From Stropharia rugosoannulata (taxonomy: Eukaryota; Basidiomycota; Agaricomycetes; Agaricales; Strophariaceae), in the NCBI GenBank assembly GCA_028532985.1, contig JANCIK010000002.1, positions 4,092,001-4,156,000 on the forward strand: a stretch of DNA of 64,000 bases, read 5' to 3'. Position numbers and translations under genes: made by a program. Numbering within the stretch: the stretch's first letter is position 1; the number at the start of each line of letters is the position of its first letter. Below, piece after piece: positions 25,043-36,896 of the stretch. A model generated the notes under the pieces. That model was not told the origin of the DNA and did no database searches. It saw only the letters and a program-made list of their open reading frames with translations.

Positions 25043-27541
25043 AGAAGGACGGGTTGAGGGGTAGCAGGGAAGTGGCGAGACTCATCATGTCCGGGGAGGC
25101 GCGATCGTGCCTTGACGCTGGTATTTTTACCGGATAGAGTGATAGAGGCGGGGCAGAGCTGGACAGAGAGGTGGGGACCACGCATCGCAAAATTAGAGCG
25201 CGTCAGGCAATGTGTGGAACGGCTAAAAGAGGGGCAGTGTGGCTCAGCGAAGGCGCGCAAGCAGCAGGACCGCATGTGCGGGCACACCCACGGTTGGGGT
25301 GGGGAGTGCCATATCCAAATTTAATACCGGGGGAGAGCGTGGGGGCGCACTTGTGTGTTAGTACTTTGTCCTCTTCAAGGTAGATAGCCCTGGCATATAT
25401 GAAAGCGCAGGCTATATAAGCGCCTGCGCATATAACAAAGGGTGCTGGCAGGGTTGTTTGAGAGGACGGGACGAAAGGAGTCCCGAAGGTGAGGAGAGCC
25501 AGATATGCAAGTGAGAGGTCGACAGAGGTGAGCAAGAAGATCTAGGCGCGGAACAATGGTATTGCGTGACTTGCGGAGCAGCATGAGCGACAAGAACATA
25601 TTTTATACGTAATAAAAAGAACACTTATTGTGGTAGAAGAGCAGCGGGTGGGTGGACGGCGGGACTATGGGTGTGCATCTACAAAAGAGAAGGAAGGGTC
25701 AGTGAAATGGCGCAGGTGCGGAGGATATGAGTAATGGGGCCATGGGTGTTACAGTCAACCCACGCGCTGGGAACATGCATACATGAGGCCAAGGGGTGAA
25801 TGCAGATGTGGGGTGTGTGGGTGGATCGTGGATAACCAATGTGAGTCCGCATTCAAGTGAAGGAAAACCACGTTTGCGGAACGGCGCGGGAGAGCATGTA
25901 GGGCAAGGCAGGGGGCAGCAGGGGTAGCTGAAGATGCATAAGTGGATGAAAAGACCGAAGACGCGAGACCAGAGGTTCACCGGGTGCATGACACAAATGA
26001 AGGACACACCACCAGAGATGGAGTGTCCGAAATAGAGACAGGGACAGCTATGCCATGGCTCACCTTGACTATGCGCGGGACATGCGTGACGCGGGGTGCA
26101 GGCGGGAAATGGGAGAGAACTGCGTTGACAGAATAGAATAGCCGCAGGGACGGGTCTAGGCCATATTGAGCGAAGTATCTTCAAGTCAAAAAGGGCAGAC
26201 AAGTTAGGAGGGCAATGCCGTGCATGTCCTGAGCACGCAGACGCGTCCCACAAGCTTGCGTCCTGATCCATGGAAACATTATTGCCCTGGCGGTGAGCAC
26301 TCATGTACTCTCATGCATCACTCACGCATTTTCACGGACTCACACACGTCTCACTGCATTTTCCCTGTACCCGTAGGCAATGCAGAGAAAAACCTGGTCA
26401 GTCAAATATCCTAAAAATAGGACAAGTCAAACCTATATATTTATGTGTCAATCGGCAGCCTATTAGCAAGACATCAAAGAGAGATGGGGTGACTGGTGCC
26501 GGAAAGGCCGGCATGGGACAGGGTAGAGGGACAGCAGGTGAGTGGGATAGCATGTGTGAATAGGGGATAAATCAGTGCACGTAAAAAAGGGAGACTGAAA
26601 AAGACGAGGTTCACAGAGTCTGGGGATGTGAAACCATATGGTGGTCGACAAGCATATAGGGGCATGTGGGTGAGTGTACAGAATGGCACAAAAGGCATGA
26701 TTGAGGTCCTGCAACAGTGTCCCGGATGGGCAGGGCAGGGGTGGTAGTGAAGCGGTGATGAGATATGTTATTGGATGTAAAAGGGAGCAGGAAAGAGAGT
26801 AAGTGCTCAAAAGGGAAGCGGATTGGGGGCGTAGTTGAATGCGGCAGAGCATGTCGGGAGGTGCATACACATTGCCAATAGGAGGCGTCGGAACATGTGC
26901 GATATTTTGCAGATCGAGAGACGGACGGTTGCAAAGTGAGGCAGCCATGGGCAGTGAGAGGTGAAGGCCATAGATACAGCCGTCGAGGCAAGCAACTAGG
27001 GGCCAGGGCATGTGATATATGCGGGGGCGAGAAAGTATGGGCTCAAGAGTAGAGATAGGGGACAGTTTGAAGGCTAAAGCGCTAACAGCTAGCAGAGCCT
27101 AAGTATGGCCAGTGCGCGCTCGCAGTATTTCCGTCTTGTGAAAGTTTTACTGGCAATAACACCACGTTTGTAGGGTTTAGAACTTCAAAGAACACTAAGC
27201 CTGAACGGCATTCTTGCGGAAGACGGACAGCGAGATAACCTCAATAAACTAATGAATTTTAGCTAACACCGTTACGAACATAATAAATACAAATGGCATT
27301 CAAATCAAGTAGTACATATTATAATACATATTTGCAAAAGTCGATGATGTTGAAGAAAAAAAAGTGGTGAACGGGTTATCAGCGTCGCCAAATGGAATCA
27401 AAGAATGTATGCAGAGGAAGGAGGTAAGAAATCATTGGAAAAACAAAAACAAAGAACAAAAATAAAACGACTAACATACAGTGGTCTATGGTATGCCCGT
27501 ACACCTACCAATGTGACCCATGTGCATGACTAGTTGACTGC
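25043..27541 (-). repeat. Inverted module tract, 3' flank of copy 3
   Basis: From 25043 the tract modules are on the - strand. 25046-25330 is the reverse-complement relative of 7190-7560 and 14045-14345. 26220-26280 is a reversed GACGCGTCC-type module. 26470-27010 is the reversed relative of the 3700-4300 block. The last ~440 bp before the stop of copy 3 are AT-rich and UTR-like. No gene is supported; the longest frames are low-complexity. Confidence 0.6.
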
Positions 27542-30500
27542 TCAATCTGAAAGATCCCATAACTTTAATGATACGTCCCAGACACAAACTGTCCGGTCGC
27601 GAGAACCCGAAACAACCTCTTTTCCGTCCGGTGCAAAGGCGACAGAGATAAAGCCGGAATCTCCCCACAGCGGCTCGCCAATCTGTTTGCCGGTGAATGC
27701 ATCCCAGATACGGATGGTCCTGTCATAGGATCCAGAGACTATGCGCTTTCCATCCGGCGAGAAAGCTATGGATCTGACCCCGTCCACATGCCCCTCCAAC
27801 GTATGCCCGACCTGATTTCTACTCGCAAAATCCCACAGCCGTATCTTTGTGTCGTCTGAGCCCGAGATAATTTTTGTTCCATCAGGAGAGAATGCTACAG
27901 ACAGGACCCAGTCCTGGTGTCCTTCCAATGGCTCGCCAGTCTGCTGCTGCGTTTCTGCGTCCCATATGCGAATGGTTCTGTCCCAGGATCCCGAGACAAT
28001 AGATCGTCCGTCTGGTGAGAATGCCACAGAAAAGATGAGTCCTGTATGGCCTTCCAACGGCCGGCCGACCGGCTTTCCTGTCTCTGCATCCCAGATCCGC
28101 AGTGTCCTGTCTCCGGAGCCCGACACAATCCGCTTGCCGTCTCGGGAGAACGCCACGGAACAGACCAAAGTTGTATGACCTTCCAGTGTGCCTCCAATCA
28201 GTTTTCCAGTTTCCGCATTCCAAATGCGCAAAGTACTGTCGTCCGACCCAGAGACAATACGTGCTCCGTCTGGTGAGAATGCCACGTAGTTGACCTCGCC
28301 AGTATGGCCATGTAAGGGCTGACCAACCTGCGTCCCCGTGAGTGCGTCCCAGAGCCTGATTGTCTTGTCCCGTGAAGCAGAGGCTATTTGTGTCCCATCC
28401 GGTGAGTATGCCACGGAAAAGACAGCGCTAGTGTGTCCCTCCAATCGTAGACACTGAACTGAAAATCAAAGTTTCAGAACGTTTATTATCATCGAAAATA
28501 ATTACTCACATTCTGTGAATTGATCAATAAATTCCTGAGCTGCTGCTCGGCATGTTAAATTGCTCCTGCCAGAAACATTGACGGCAGCTCGGTGAACCTG
28601 GGGAAGGTATCTCAACGAGCTGGATTTCAAAATTGTACTTGCTTTCGCCAAAAGCCTCGTTACATCCTCGTCTTTGGCCATGTAATGGTCAATACCAGCG
28701 GTAATAAACTTTATAGTTTCTTGATAGACTGTCTGTAAACCATCCCCTAATTAAGGCACATTTCAGAACAATGAAACTATGATAAATGAGCGAATAACAT
28801 ACCAGATTTGGTCGTCTCACACATAGTTTCCCACGCGCTCTCATCTTTCTCTCTGACAAACTTGCCTATAAGAGCCGCGTCGGCGTCATCTTCCTGCCAT
28901 TGACTAGTGCTTTCACCTCCGGATTTCAGAGTGGTCCATAGCTCTGGAAAATCCTTAGGCGGACGTGCTTTTGGATCATATTCTTTTGCAAGACTGTCTA
29001 TAACGGAGATATGAATCCGCTGACCATGATGAATCTTTCGACTGGACCCAAGATGTGGCCTGGAGGTGTTATTAATACTTATGCGTACTTATACCGCAGC
29101 ATGATATATCACACTTACTTATATGTGACTTCTTTCCCTGCCTCTTGTCTTGTAAACGTCAGCCTCCGCCAAGGCAGTATTTCAAATAGCTTCCAGACGA
29201 ATGTCAAGGATTCTTTAAAATCAACCTTCTCCGTAGGCAGAAGAGCACGATCAAAGAGTCTTGTACGGAGACCAGCACGACGCGCTTCATATATCATCCA
29301 CCGTAAGGGAGGACGGCTGCGGTTCATGTCTGGATTAGCCGTGTTCCCGCCGCCGCTATGCACTAAATGTTACTAGCCATCGATAGCATCAATAATTCTG
29401 TTGTCATTGACGTACATGTCTGAGTGCGTCCCAGCAAACCAGACCTCTAGAGTCTGTGGGCGTCCGTCTGAGCCAGGCGGTGTGAAAGTCTCAGGTGCTA
29501 CTGGGACATGATCAGAAGCACCACCACTACCCGTGCGAGGAGCCGGGCTTGTAGTTGCGGATCCCCCATGTGCATATTCCGGCAAGAACTTGACGCGGCG
29601 CTCGTCAAGCGCCAGAGCGTGGCGGAAGTAACATACATGCTCCATTCCATCAACAGTTCGAGGGAGCATTTTTTTGCCGCGAGCGAGTCCAATAGACGAT
29701 ACAGTGTCCCTTAAGAATAATAATCAACAATTTATACGTACATTATACAATTACACAGAACGTACCAGGCGCCCACAAAATGTACACATGCTTCCGGTTG
29801 CGAGAATGTATTTTTGAAGTGCTGAGCCATGCTGATCTTGTTCGAGAGGTCGGCTTCTACCTCAGGCTTTTTATGACGACGCAAAAGCTTGTTAAACCGT
29901 TCGCTCAATGACTTCTTTGGGGATGGCGCAGAAGACCCTGTCGATGTTTTCGAGCGCGAAGGCTTGTCGCTTGCCTGATCACAGTACAGCTCATAGGCGC
30001 TAAATAATATCAACAACTAAGAATTAAGAACAGTTTAAAATTGTTGTATATTCTTACAAAGGAATTTGCATTGCGTTCCCCTTGTGGATGAGTCCGACCT
30101 AATTTCACAGTTTCAGTATTCTTTATTTGTATAACACGGCACTTCTACCTTATCAATCATCGCGGCAAGAACCCTGACTTGAAAAGCTCCTCGAGAAAAG
30201 CCTAATCGCCTGTCAGATGAAAAAATGGAGGTAAGAACGGTGCAGTTACATACCAAAAAGATAAATACGATCCCCTTCCTCGTAGTTCTCCGCCAACCAT
30301 TCGTACGCTGCCATGATTGTACGCTCAAAATTCCTGGCACAAAATTAAGTACGAGACGCGAATTTGAGACGAAAACCTACCAGGCAATTGCTAGATCAAT
30401 GAGGTGGCTCAGCACCTGCAGGTAAAAGGCGGGAGATTTGAAGGATGGACGAGCGTAGGTTCCAATTCCGCTGTGGTACCACGTCAACTGCTTCCTTTTT

Positions 30501-30831
30501 TTACCCTTCTCGAGCATACTATAGAGCTCGATGACATTGGTATTCTGACAGCTATTAAGCATATCCTGAAGAGAAAGTGTAGGACGCTTACCTTCTCCCC
30601 AAACTGGTTCGAAGTTCCATCGATGCAAATGACCAGATTGCGACCTTCTTTCGTTATTTTGCAACGGCACGCCCCCGGTTTCCGTTGTGGAGGTGGAGTA
30701 GGTTTCTCGTCACCATCGGGCTTGACCTTCCCCTTCTTAAATTTGCTGACTAGTAATGACGACAGATGAGCAACCAGACTAAGGCAATGTTTTCCGTACG
30801 TACAGAGCGGGCTTTTGAAGAATGGAGGCAT
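27542..30831 (-). CDS. DUF2235-WD40 protein, copy 3 (complete, short linker)
   Basis: The gene reads right to left in 12 exons: 30804-30831, 30592-30749, 30381-30544, 30254-30333, 30149-30201, 30058-30098, 29766-29999, 29416-29709, 29119-29355, 28803-29059, 28510-28746 and 27542-28458. They join to 900 codons in frame (899 aa). The hydrolase motifs are intact ([18 protein letters not shown] with S146, WDTV with D254, GTHSDIGGG with H348). Seven WD40 repeats occupy residues 595-899. Unlike copies 2 and 4, it has a single linker exon between the GWD-type exon 10 and the propeller: two modules are missing, and the remaining one starts like the GDGLQ exon but ends like the FTN exon. The WD40 sequence is the most diverged from copies 1 and 2 apart from copy 5. 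Start chosen by the conserved MPPFFKSPL exon 1. Confidence 0.87.
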
Positions 30832-32150
30832 CAGTACTTCAGTGGTGACGGCGACTTGTATTTGGGGGACCTATCGTGCAGCTGCCATGCATATATATCA
30901 TCCACGCCTCTAGGCCATCGTGTTCCCGCCTAAATCTGTCTCCGGGAACTAATCAATCATTTTCTAGACCATCACAGCCATTCTTTCATGGAACGACATG
31001 CTTTGGGAAAGGTGGCGAATTACACGTGTTCCCGAATAGTGGAGCAGTGTTGATGTCTGTTTTGAATATTATCGTGCTGAGTACTGGGATGGAACGAATT
31101 GTGTACATACCTCAATATTCTCCCTAGTATATTGTTATGGTACTCTGTTAGCCATTTGCCGCATCTCCTCCCCTCAATGCGAATCCCAAATATTGAGAAG
31201 TGGGAACATGTTATCTATATTTATCCGACAGGACGTACATTACCGCTCCGTTTGATGAATCACTTTTAATAGAAGATAAACCACGGCATTTTATTGGTGA
31301 AGCTGTGCATGACAGATACTTTCCAAAATTAAAGTCTTGACACACAGGCTGATCATTCCTCTGTCCTTGTAGACAGCAGGTATGTATATCTATCTGCGGC
31401 GTTCGAAGGGATGAATGAGTCTTTGCCGTTAGTGGACTGTCATCTGGCAAAGAAGGAGAGGGCAGGAGCTTCCATCATTTTCTATCCTCGTGTTGCTGTC
31501 AAAGGTAACGGGGTATGATACAGGCGCTTAATTAGTTAGACGACCTTATTTACCGGGAATACAATGATTGAGCCGCTGTCATATGCTTCATATATGTATG
31601 GCCAGCATTCGGAAAACAGTAGCTAGCAGATAGTATGATTGATTTCATTTGCTAGGCGTTAACGGCGGCAACATACCTCATGGCTACATAATTGAGGTCA
31701 CACTATAGTACGTACTACATAGTGTAAAATTTCAAGTAGAGCTACGGTGAGTGTAGATGCACGTACGTAGATGAATTCATCCCCGCCAAATTTTAGGGCA
31801 CATAGAGACGTCGGACGAGTGCCAGTTACGCGCCCTCGTGAATAAATGATCTTGATTGTAGGGGGCGAGCGGCACATTCAAAGATGCATGAGGCGATTGA
31901 ATGCACGAACAAGAGTCTAAAGAAGTGACCACATGACGTGCAAGGCGGAAAGGACAGCATAATGGCGAAACAAACGTAAAAGTGGAGTAAATGAGCGAGG
32001 AAACTGTTGCAGTGAGGAATAAGAGACAAACCGAGGAATAATACACATCGTGCACTGGACAGTGAGATTATGCCAGGTAGGGCAGTGCATGCGGAAGAGG
32101 GGAAATACGAAGACGTAAGGCGGCTCAGGAATGCAAGAGCCGTGCAACCG
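30832..32150 (-). promoter_or_regulatory. 5' flank of copy 3 (inverted match to copy 2 flank)
   Basis: No gene is seen. The reverse complement matches about 15780-17587 closely, including CACGTG at 31023-31028 and a TATATAT box near 30890. The ~515 bp segment found at 16041-16556 is absent here; the empty site is near 31838-31850. Homology this far upstream shows that copies 2 and 3 duplicated as units containing their promoters. Confidence 0.5.
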
Positions 32151-33028
32151 TACGCGGGTTCACCAAGGATACCACCTCAAGCCCAAGGGCAGTGGGGGTC
32201 AATGTATGCTACCTGTATGCAGGAGATGGGATTAGTGGTACGATGCGCGTCCTACATTCACTAGGACATGCGAAAACGAGAATAGAAAGCGCTCGTAAGT
32301 TGACGAGACAGCAAGGGTAACATAGACAGAGAATCAAGACCGCCCATGGGAGGGCACGGGATATGCAAGTACTGACTTGACACGGAGGTGAGCAAGGAGA
32401 AGCGGGCACACGGAATGGAGGGATTGCATGACTCGCAGGGCAGTGCTACACTGGCGAGAAGAACAAGTAATCTGAGTGACAAGTGAACTAAGCAGGAGTA
32501 TGGACGAGCACGTAACTAATGGAGAATGGGACTCAGACAGGACTTACCAAGTGTAGCTCCCGATCGGCAAGGTCAATGGGATCGATGTATATGTCACGGA
32601 CACGAATACATGAGGGCAAGTGATGGGGCACAGGGGCGTAGGGCGTGTCGGTGTTCGCCTGGTGGCGAGACACGCGAACATAGGTGAGTCCAGCGTGGAC
32701 GCGGGGGAGTGAGCACGGTGGGGAAGGGGAGGAGGGCAGCGGAGATAAGTTAGTGGATAGAACAGGTGAGCATGGAACCGAGTGAACTGACCGGTATGGG
32801 GACATTAGACTATAAGGGGGATTGGGAATTGAGGGGATCGAGGCGGGGCAGCAGGGGAGGGTAGAAGAGTCCAAAAAGAAGACACATACAGCTACCAAAT
32901 TGCTCAGCGAGGGCGCGCAAGCGGCATAGCAAGCACTGACCTTGACTGCATCTACATGCGCGGGACACGCGATGAGAAGGCGGGGGGTGCCATGACCGGA
33001 TATAATGCCCACGGGAACGGGCCTAGAG

Positions 33029-33095
33029 CTGTTACGCGATTAAAAGAGGGTAAACAAGTCAGTAGGGCAGTGGCATGCATGTCTTTGGCACGTAC
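33029..33095 (-). repeat. 67-nt intron-like module
   Basis: Read on the - strand: GTACGTGCCA start after GGCGCGATG, TACTGACTTG box, CTCTTTTAATC tract, GTAACAG end. One base shorter than the + strand relatives. Confidence 0.65.
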
Positions 33096-35884
33096 CATCG
33101 CGCCAGCTCCGCTCGCAGAGGCCCGGGATTGACTGGGGTATTGCAATTGAAGCTTCTCATGCCGTGGGGCCGCGTACTGAGTCGCGTGCACAGTACATCG
33201 TACAAGGGTCGAGGCACAACAAGTGGCAGAGGGGAGGGCGAGCCAGTAAGTTGGAACAGAGTGGTCGTCGTCAACGGACGCTTCCTGCAAACTGGCAGTC
33301 ATTCCTACTCGTGGGAACATCGTTGCTGTGGCGGTGCTCACTGCGATCAGTGTCCATCAACGACCGAGGCTTGACCGAGGCACCTCTCTTACCTCCGTGA
33401 CTACTTAATAGCAAGTTAGAACTATCCATAGCACAGTATAAAACCGCAATGCTGACAGCAGCTGCGGCCACCTTTGTTTGCGCATCCTCGGTGCATACAA
33501 TTCCGTGCTCTGAGTACGCGCGGCTAAATATGGCTTACCTTCGTGCAGCTTGGAACCGTGTATGATATACTGGGCGGGCAAGTGCAGACGCGCATACATA
33601 AAGTATGCTACAAAAACAACAGAAACACAGCATCATGCACGAGTTGGGGACTATGTTACGAGCATGGAAAATGGTATCACGCAATGGCAAAGGGAATACG
33701 CCACAAGGAGCCGTGTTTCGAGAAGTAAACAGACGCATTCAGGAAGGAAGAAGATGCTGAGTGCGCATATGCTATGAGCGACCGGGAAAGACTCGAGTTC
33801 AATTGGCGTACTGTAGTCAAAGGCCCAATTGAAAGATGACTGTAGAGTATGGCGATTTGATAATACAAAAACTTGGCCGTGGACATTGACCGATTAAACT
33901 TGAGCAGAATAAAGACCGGGAACTATGGGTAGACACTGAGAATGGACTTCAGGTTCATGAACCGAACGTGAACGGGAGTATCATACGTGTACCACATTCT
34001 GACATATACAGCTATGTTAGGGCGAGATATTAATTAAGACTCACATCGATTGTAGGAGACAGACGGCCTACTGTAAGAAGCCCGATAACGGCATAAATGG
34101 GTACAAGGACGCAGCACCGTGGCAAGATTTGATATTTACGCGACCTCTGCTACATTTAGAGAGACCATAAGTAGAGTCTGCCAGAGTCTCATGAATCCGG
34201 TGTACGGGAACGTACAAATGGATTAAACGTACAAACGGATTAAATGCTAGCAGAATCCGGGATGTTCCAGTAGCTCCACAAGAACATACCAGTGCATGTA
34301 ACAGGAAAAGAGTGTTTGTACAGAGAACAACCAGAAAATAACCAACTTCTGTCACTCATTAACTGACTTGAATAGTCAAATTTCTACAGAAGGGGTATGT
34401 ATCGGACAATCAGATGCTAATGAACACAGAAAGGGCACGAATAAATTAATCTCACGAGTTATCCAGCCGTCCTTGCAGCAGTCATTATTATTGTGGCTGT
34501 CCTGTATCACCGGTTGCGACAGAGTCAGCATTACAAGGCCCAACAAGAATCTGAAAACAGTACGCGCACCTTCTCACCGCAGAGTATCAGATGGTCGATG
34601 CAAAACGAAATCAACCATGATCTACTTCTTCTGTCAGCGACCGCAAGAGGAATGTCCCTCTGTCAGCGGCTCAGCACGCATCAGACACCCACCACGTAAA
34701 GACTTTTTAGATCATTTTAGAACGAGGAAGGGGGAACGGGGAATCCACCGGAACTTGGACCAATTGCTAGCGCAGACAGCGATTGTGCTAGACAGGGTCA
34801 TATTATCAAAATCAATAGGCGTACCCGGAGAGGATGATACCGGCTTGAGAAGGATGGAGGACACATTTAAAGGGTAACTGGGGTTCTGAACTATGATCGT
34901 GGAATGGAAAAAATTGCGAGCCGAGGGTATGTTAGTATGGACTCAGAGGGTCTCTCTCATCAACGATGTCGCAGGGTAGGAAGGGTGCTGGCATCGTTGT
35001 GTGAGAGGACGGGACGAGAGGAACCAGAAGAGGGCCAGCTGGCATGATATGACAGTGCGACTCGATCAGACAGGCAGGGCGGCGACGAGGGATGGGTCAG
35101 TAACAATACATTCCAAGGGTAGGGAGAGCCGGGATACGCCAGTGAGAAGTCGAAAGAGGTGGGCAAGAACATCCAGGCGCGCAGAAGAGACGGATTGCAT
35201 GACTTTCGGAGCAGGGTGGGCGACAAGAAGGGCATTATTTCCAGAAGAAATAATTATATACGCAATAAAACGGACGCTTACAGTGGTAGAGGATCGGTGA
35301 GTGCAAGGTGTAGCTAGTTGACCATAGAGGGGGACGAGAACTGGGCGGGAGTACGGGCGGGCATAAATAAGAGATAAAAGGAGGGTCAGTGGAATTGCGC
35401 TGGTGCGGAGCAGACAGGAAATAAGTAATGTTTTGAACGGAAATGTCAATGATAGAGAAAGGGACCCACACGGCCATGGGGATTACAGTCAATGTATGCG
35501 CTGTGAACACACATACATGAGCCTATGTGGTTGCTGTAGATGTGGGCTGCATGGGTGGACCGTGGGCGGCCAATGCAAGACCGCATTGTCGAGGATGACC
35601 ACGTGTGCGGACAGGCGCAGGAGGGAAGTCAGGGCAAGGCAGGGGAGGGGGAGGGGCAGTGGTGGTAGGCCAGGATACAGCAGTGAATGAAAAGACCGCG
35701 GACACGAGAACATAGCCTCACCGGGGCCATGACAGAAATGAAGGATGCACCGACGCGTCTGCAAGAGAGACGGAGACAACTACGGCATGGCTCACCTTGA
35801 CTATGCGTAGGGACACGCAGGAAGCAGGCGGGGAGTGCCATAACCGGATATCAGTACTATGAGAACGTGCCTAGGGCATTCTGA

Positions 35885-35951
35885 TAGTTGTACACGCAAT
35901 GAGAGGGGAGATAAGTTAGTAGGGTCATGTCATGCGCCTCCTAGGCACGTT
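35885..35951 (-). repeat. Degenerate intron-like module
   Basis: Read on the - strand, the flanks (GGCGCGATG) and the TACTAACTTA box are kept. The donor-like GT has become GA, and the terminal AG has become AA, so the splice-like ends are lost. The boundaries are approximate. Confidence 0.5.
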
Positions 35952-36896
35952 CCATCGCGCCGTTCGCAAAGGGCCCGGGGTTCGACAGGGGTATTGGGTT
36001 TGACTTTGATTGGATCGTGGGGACACGCACAAGGTCGCTTGTGGAGCAAAGCATGGAGACGGTCGAGGCACAGAGGCGGCAGAGGGAAGGGCAGGCCAGG
36101 GACAGAGTGGTTGTCATAAACAGACTCGTCCCGCAAACTCTGCCTCGTGGGAATATTGGAAATGTGGCGGTGCTCACCGCCCGAGGAACGTAAATCAGTA
36201 TAAGCAGTCCAGAAGAGATTAGTAAAAGTAAAACATAACTGAAGGACTAACACATACTGTAATGTAAGATAGACACAGTTTGAATACGGCATATTGTGCA
36301 GTGGGCGGTTAGATTATACTGGAAAGCATATGAAGAAGAGAAGAACACGCAGGGTCAGTAGGGGGTTGATGTATGCGTTGGGAATTGCCCATGTACGTGG
36401 GCGCGCGGGTGACCGGACAGCACGACACAAAAGACATAATTGAGCCCTGCAACAGCATGTCGGATGGGCAGGGCAGGGGTGGGCCGTGGCAGGCAAACAG
36501 AGATGAGATATGCTATTGAATGCAAAAGGGAGCGGGAAAGAAAACAACAGAATGCTTGCAATCTGGCCACACAGAACAGTTTCATGACACCACCTTTTTA
36601 GTGCTTAGATAGTTCCAAAAACAGCATATTGTAGGCATTGCTGCGAACAGAATAAATTGATACAGCATTCAAATTTATTAGTTTATATTATAATATACAA
36701 AGGTAGATGATGTTATATAAAAGAGTTAGTGGATGGGTTACTACTGAATAAAACAACGTCGCCAGGTGGAATCAAAGAATGTAAATGGAGGAAGAAGATA
36801 ATCAATTATTGAAAAAAGAAAACGAAGATAGAAAAAGGAAACAAAGAACATACAGCTGTAGTAGCCTATGCGCCAGACAATGTGACTCATAATCAC

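Larger units (their letters stand above)
32151..36896 (-). repeat. Inverted module tract, 3' flank of copy 4
   Basis: All recognisable modules are on the - strand: GCGGGACGCGTCC-type modules at about 33230-33350 and 36060-36180, an intron-like module at 33029-33095, and a degenerate one near 35885-35951. The part from 36896 down to about 34050 is a diverged reverse-complement relative of 3131-6300. AT-rich sequence at 36600-36896 is probably the 3' UTR of copy 4. No supported gene. Confidence 0.6.
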
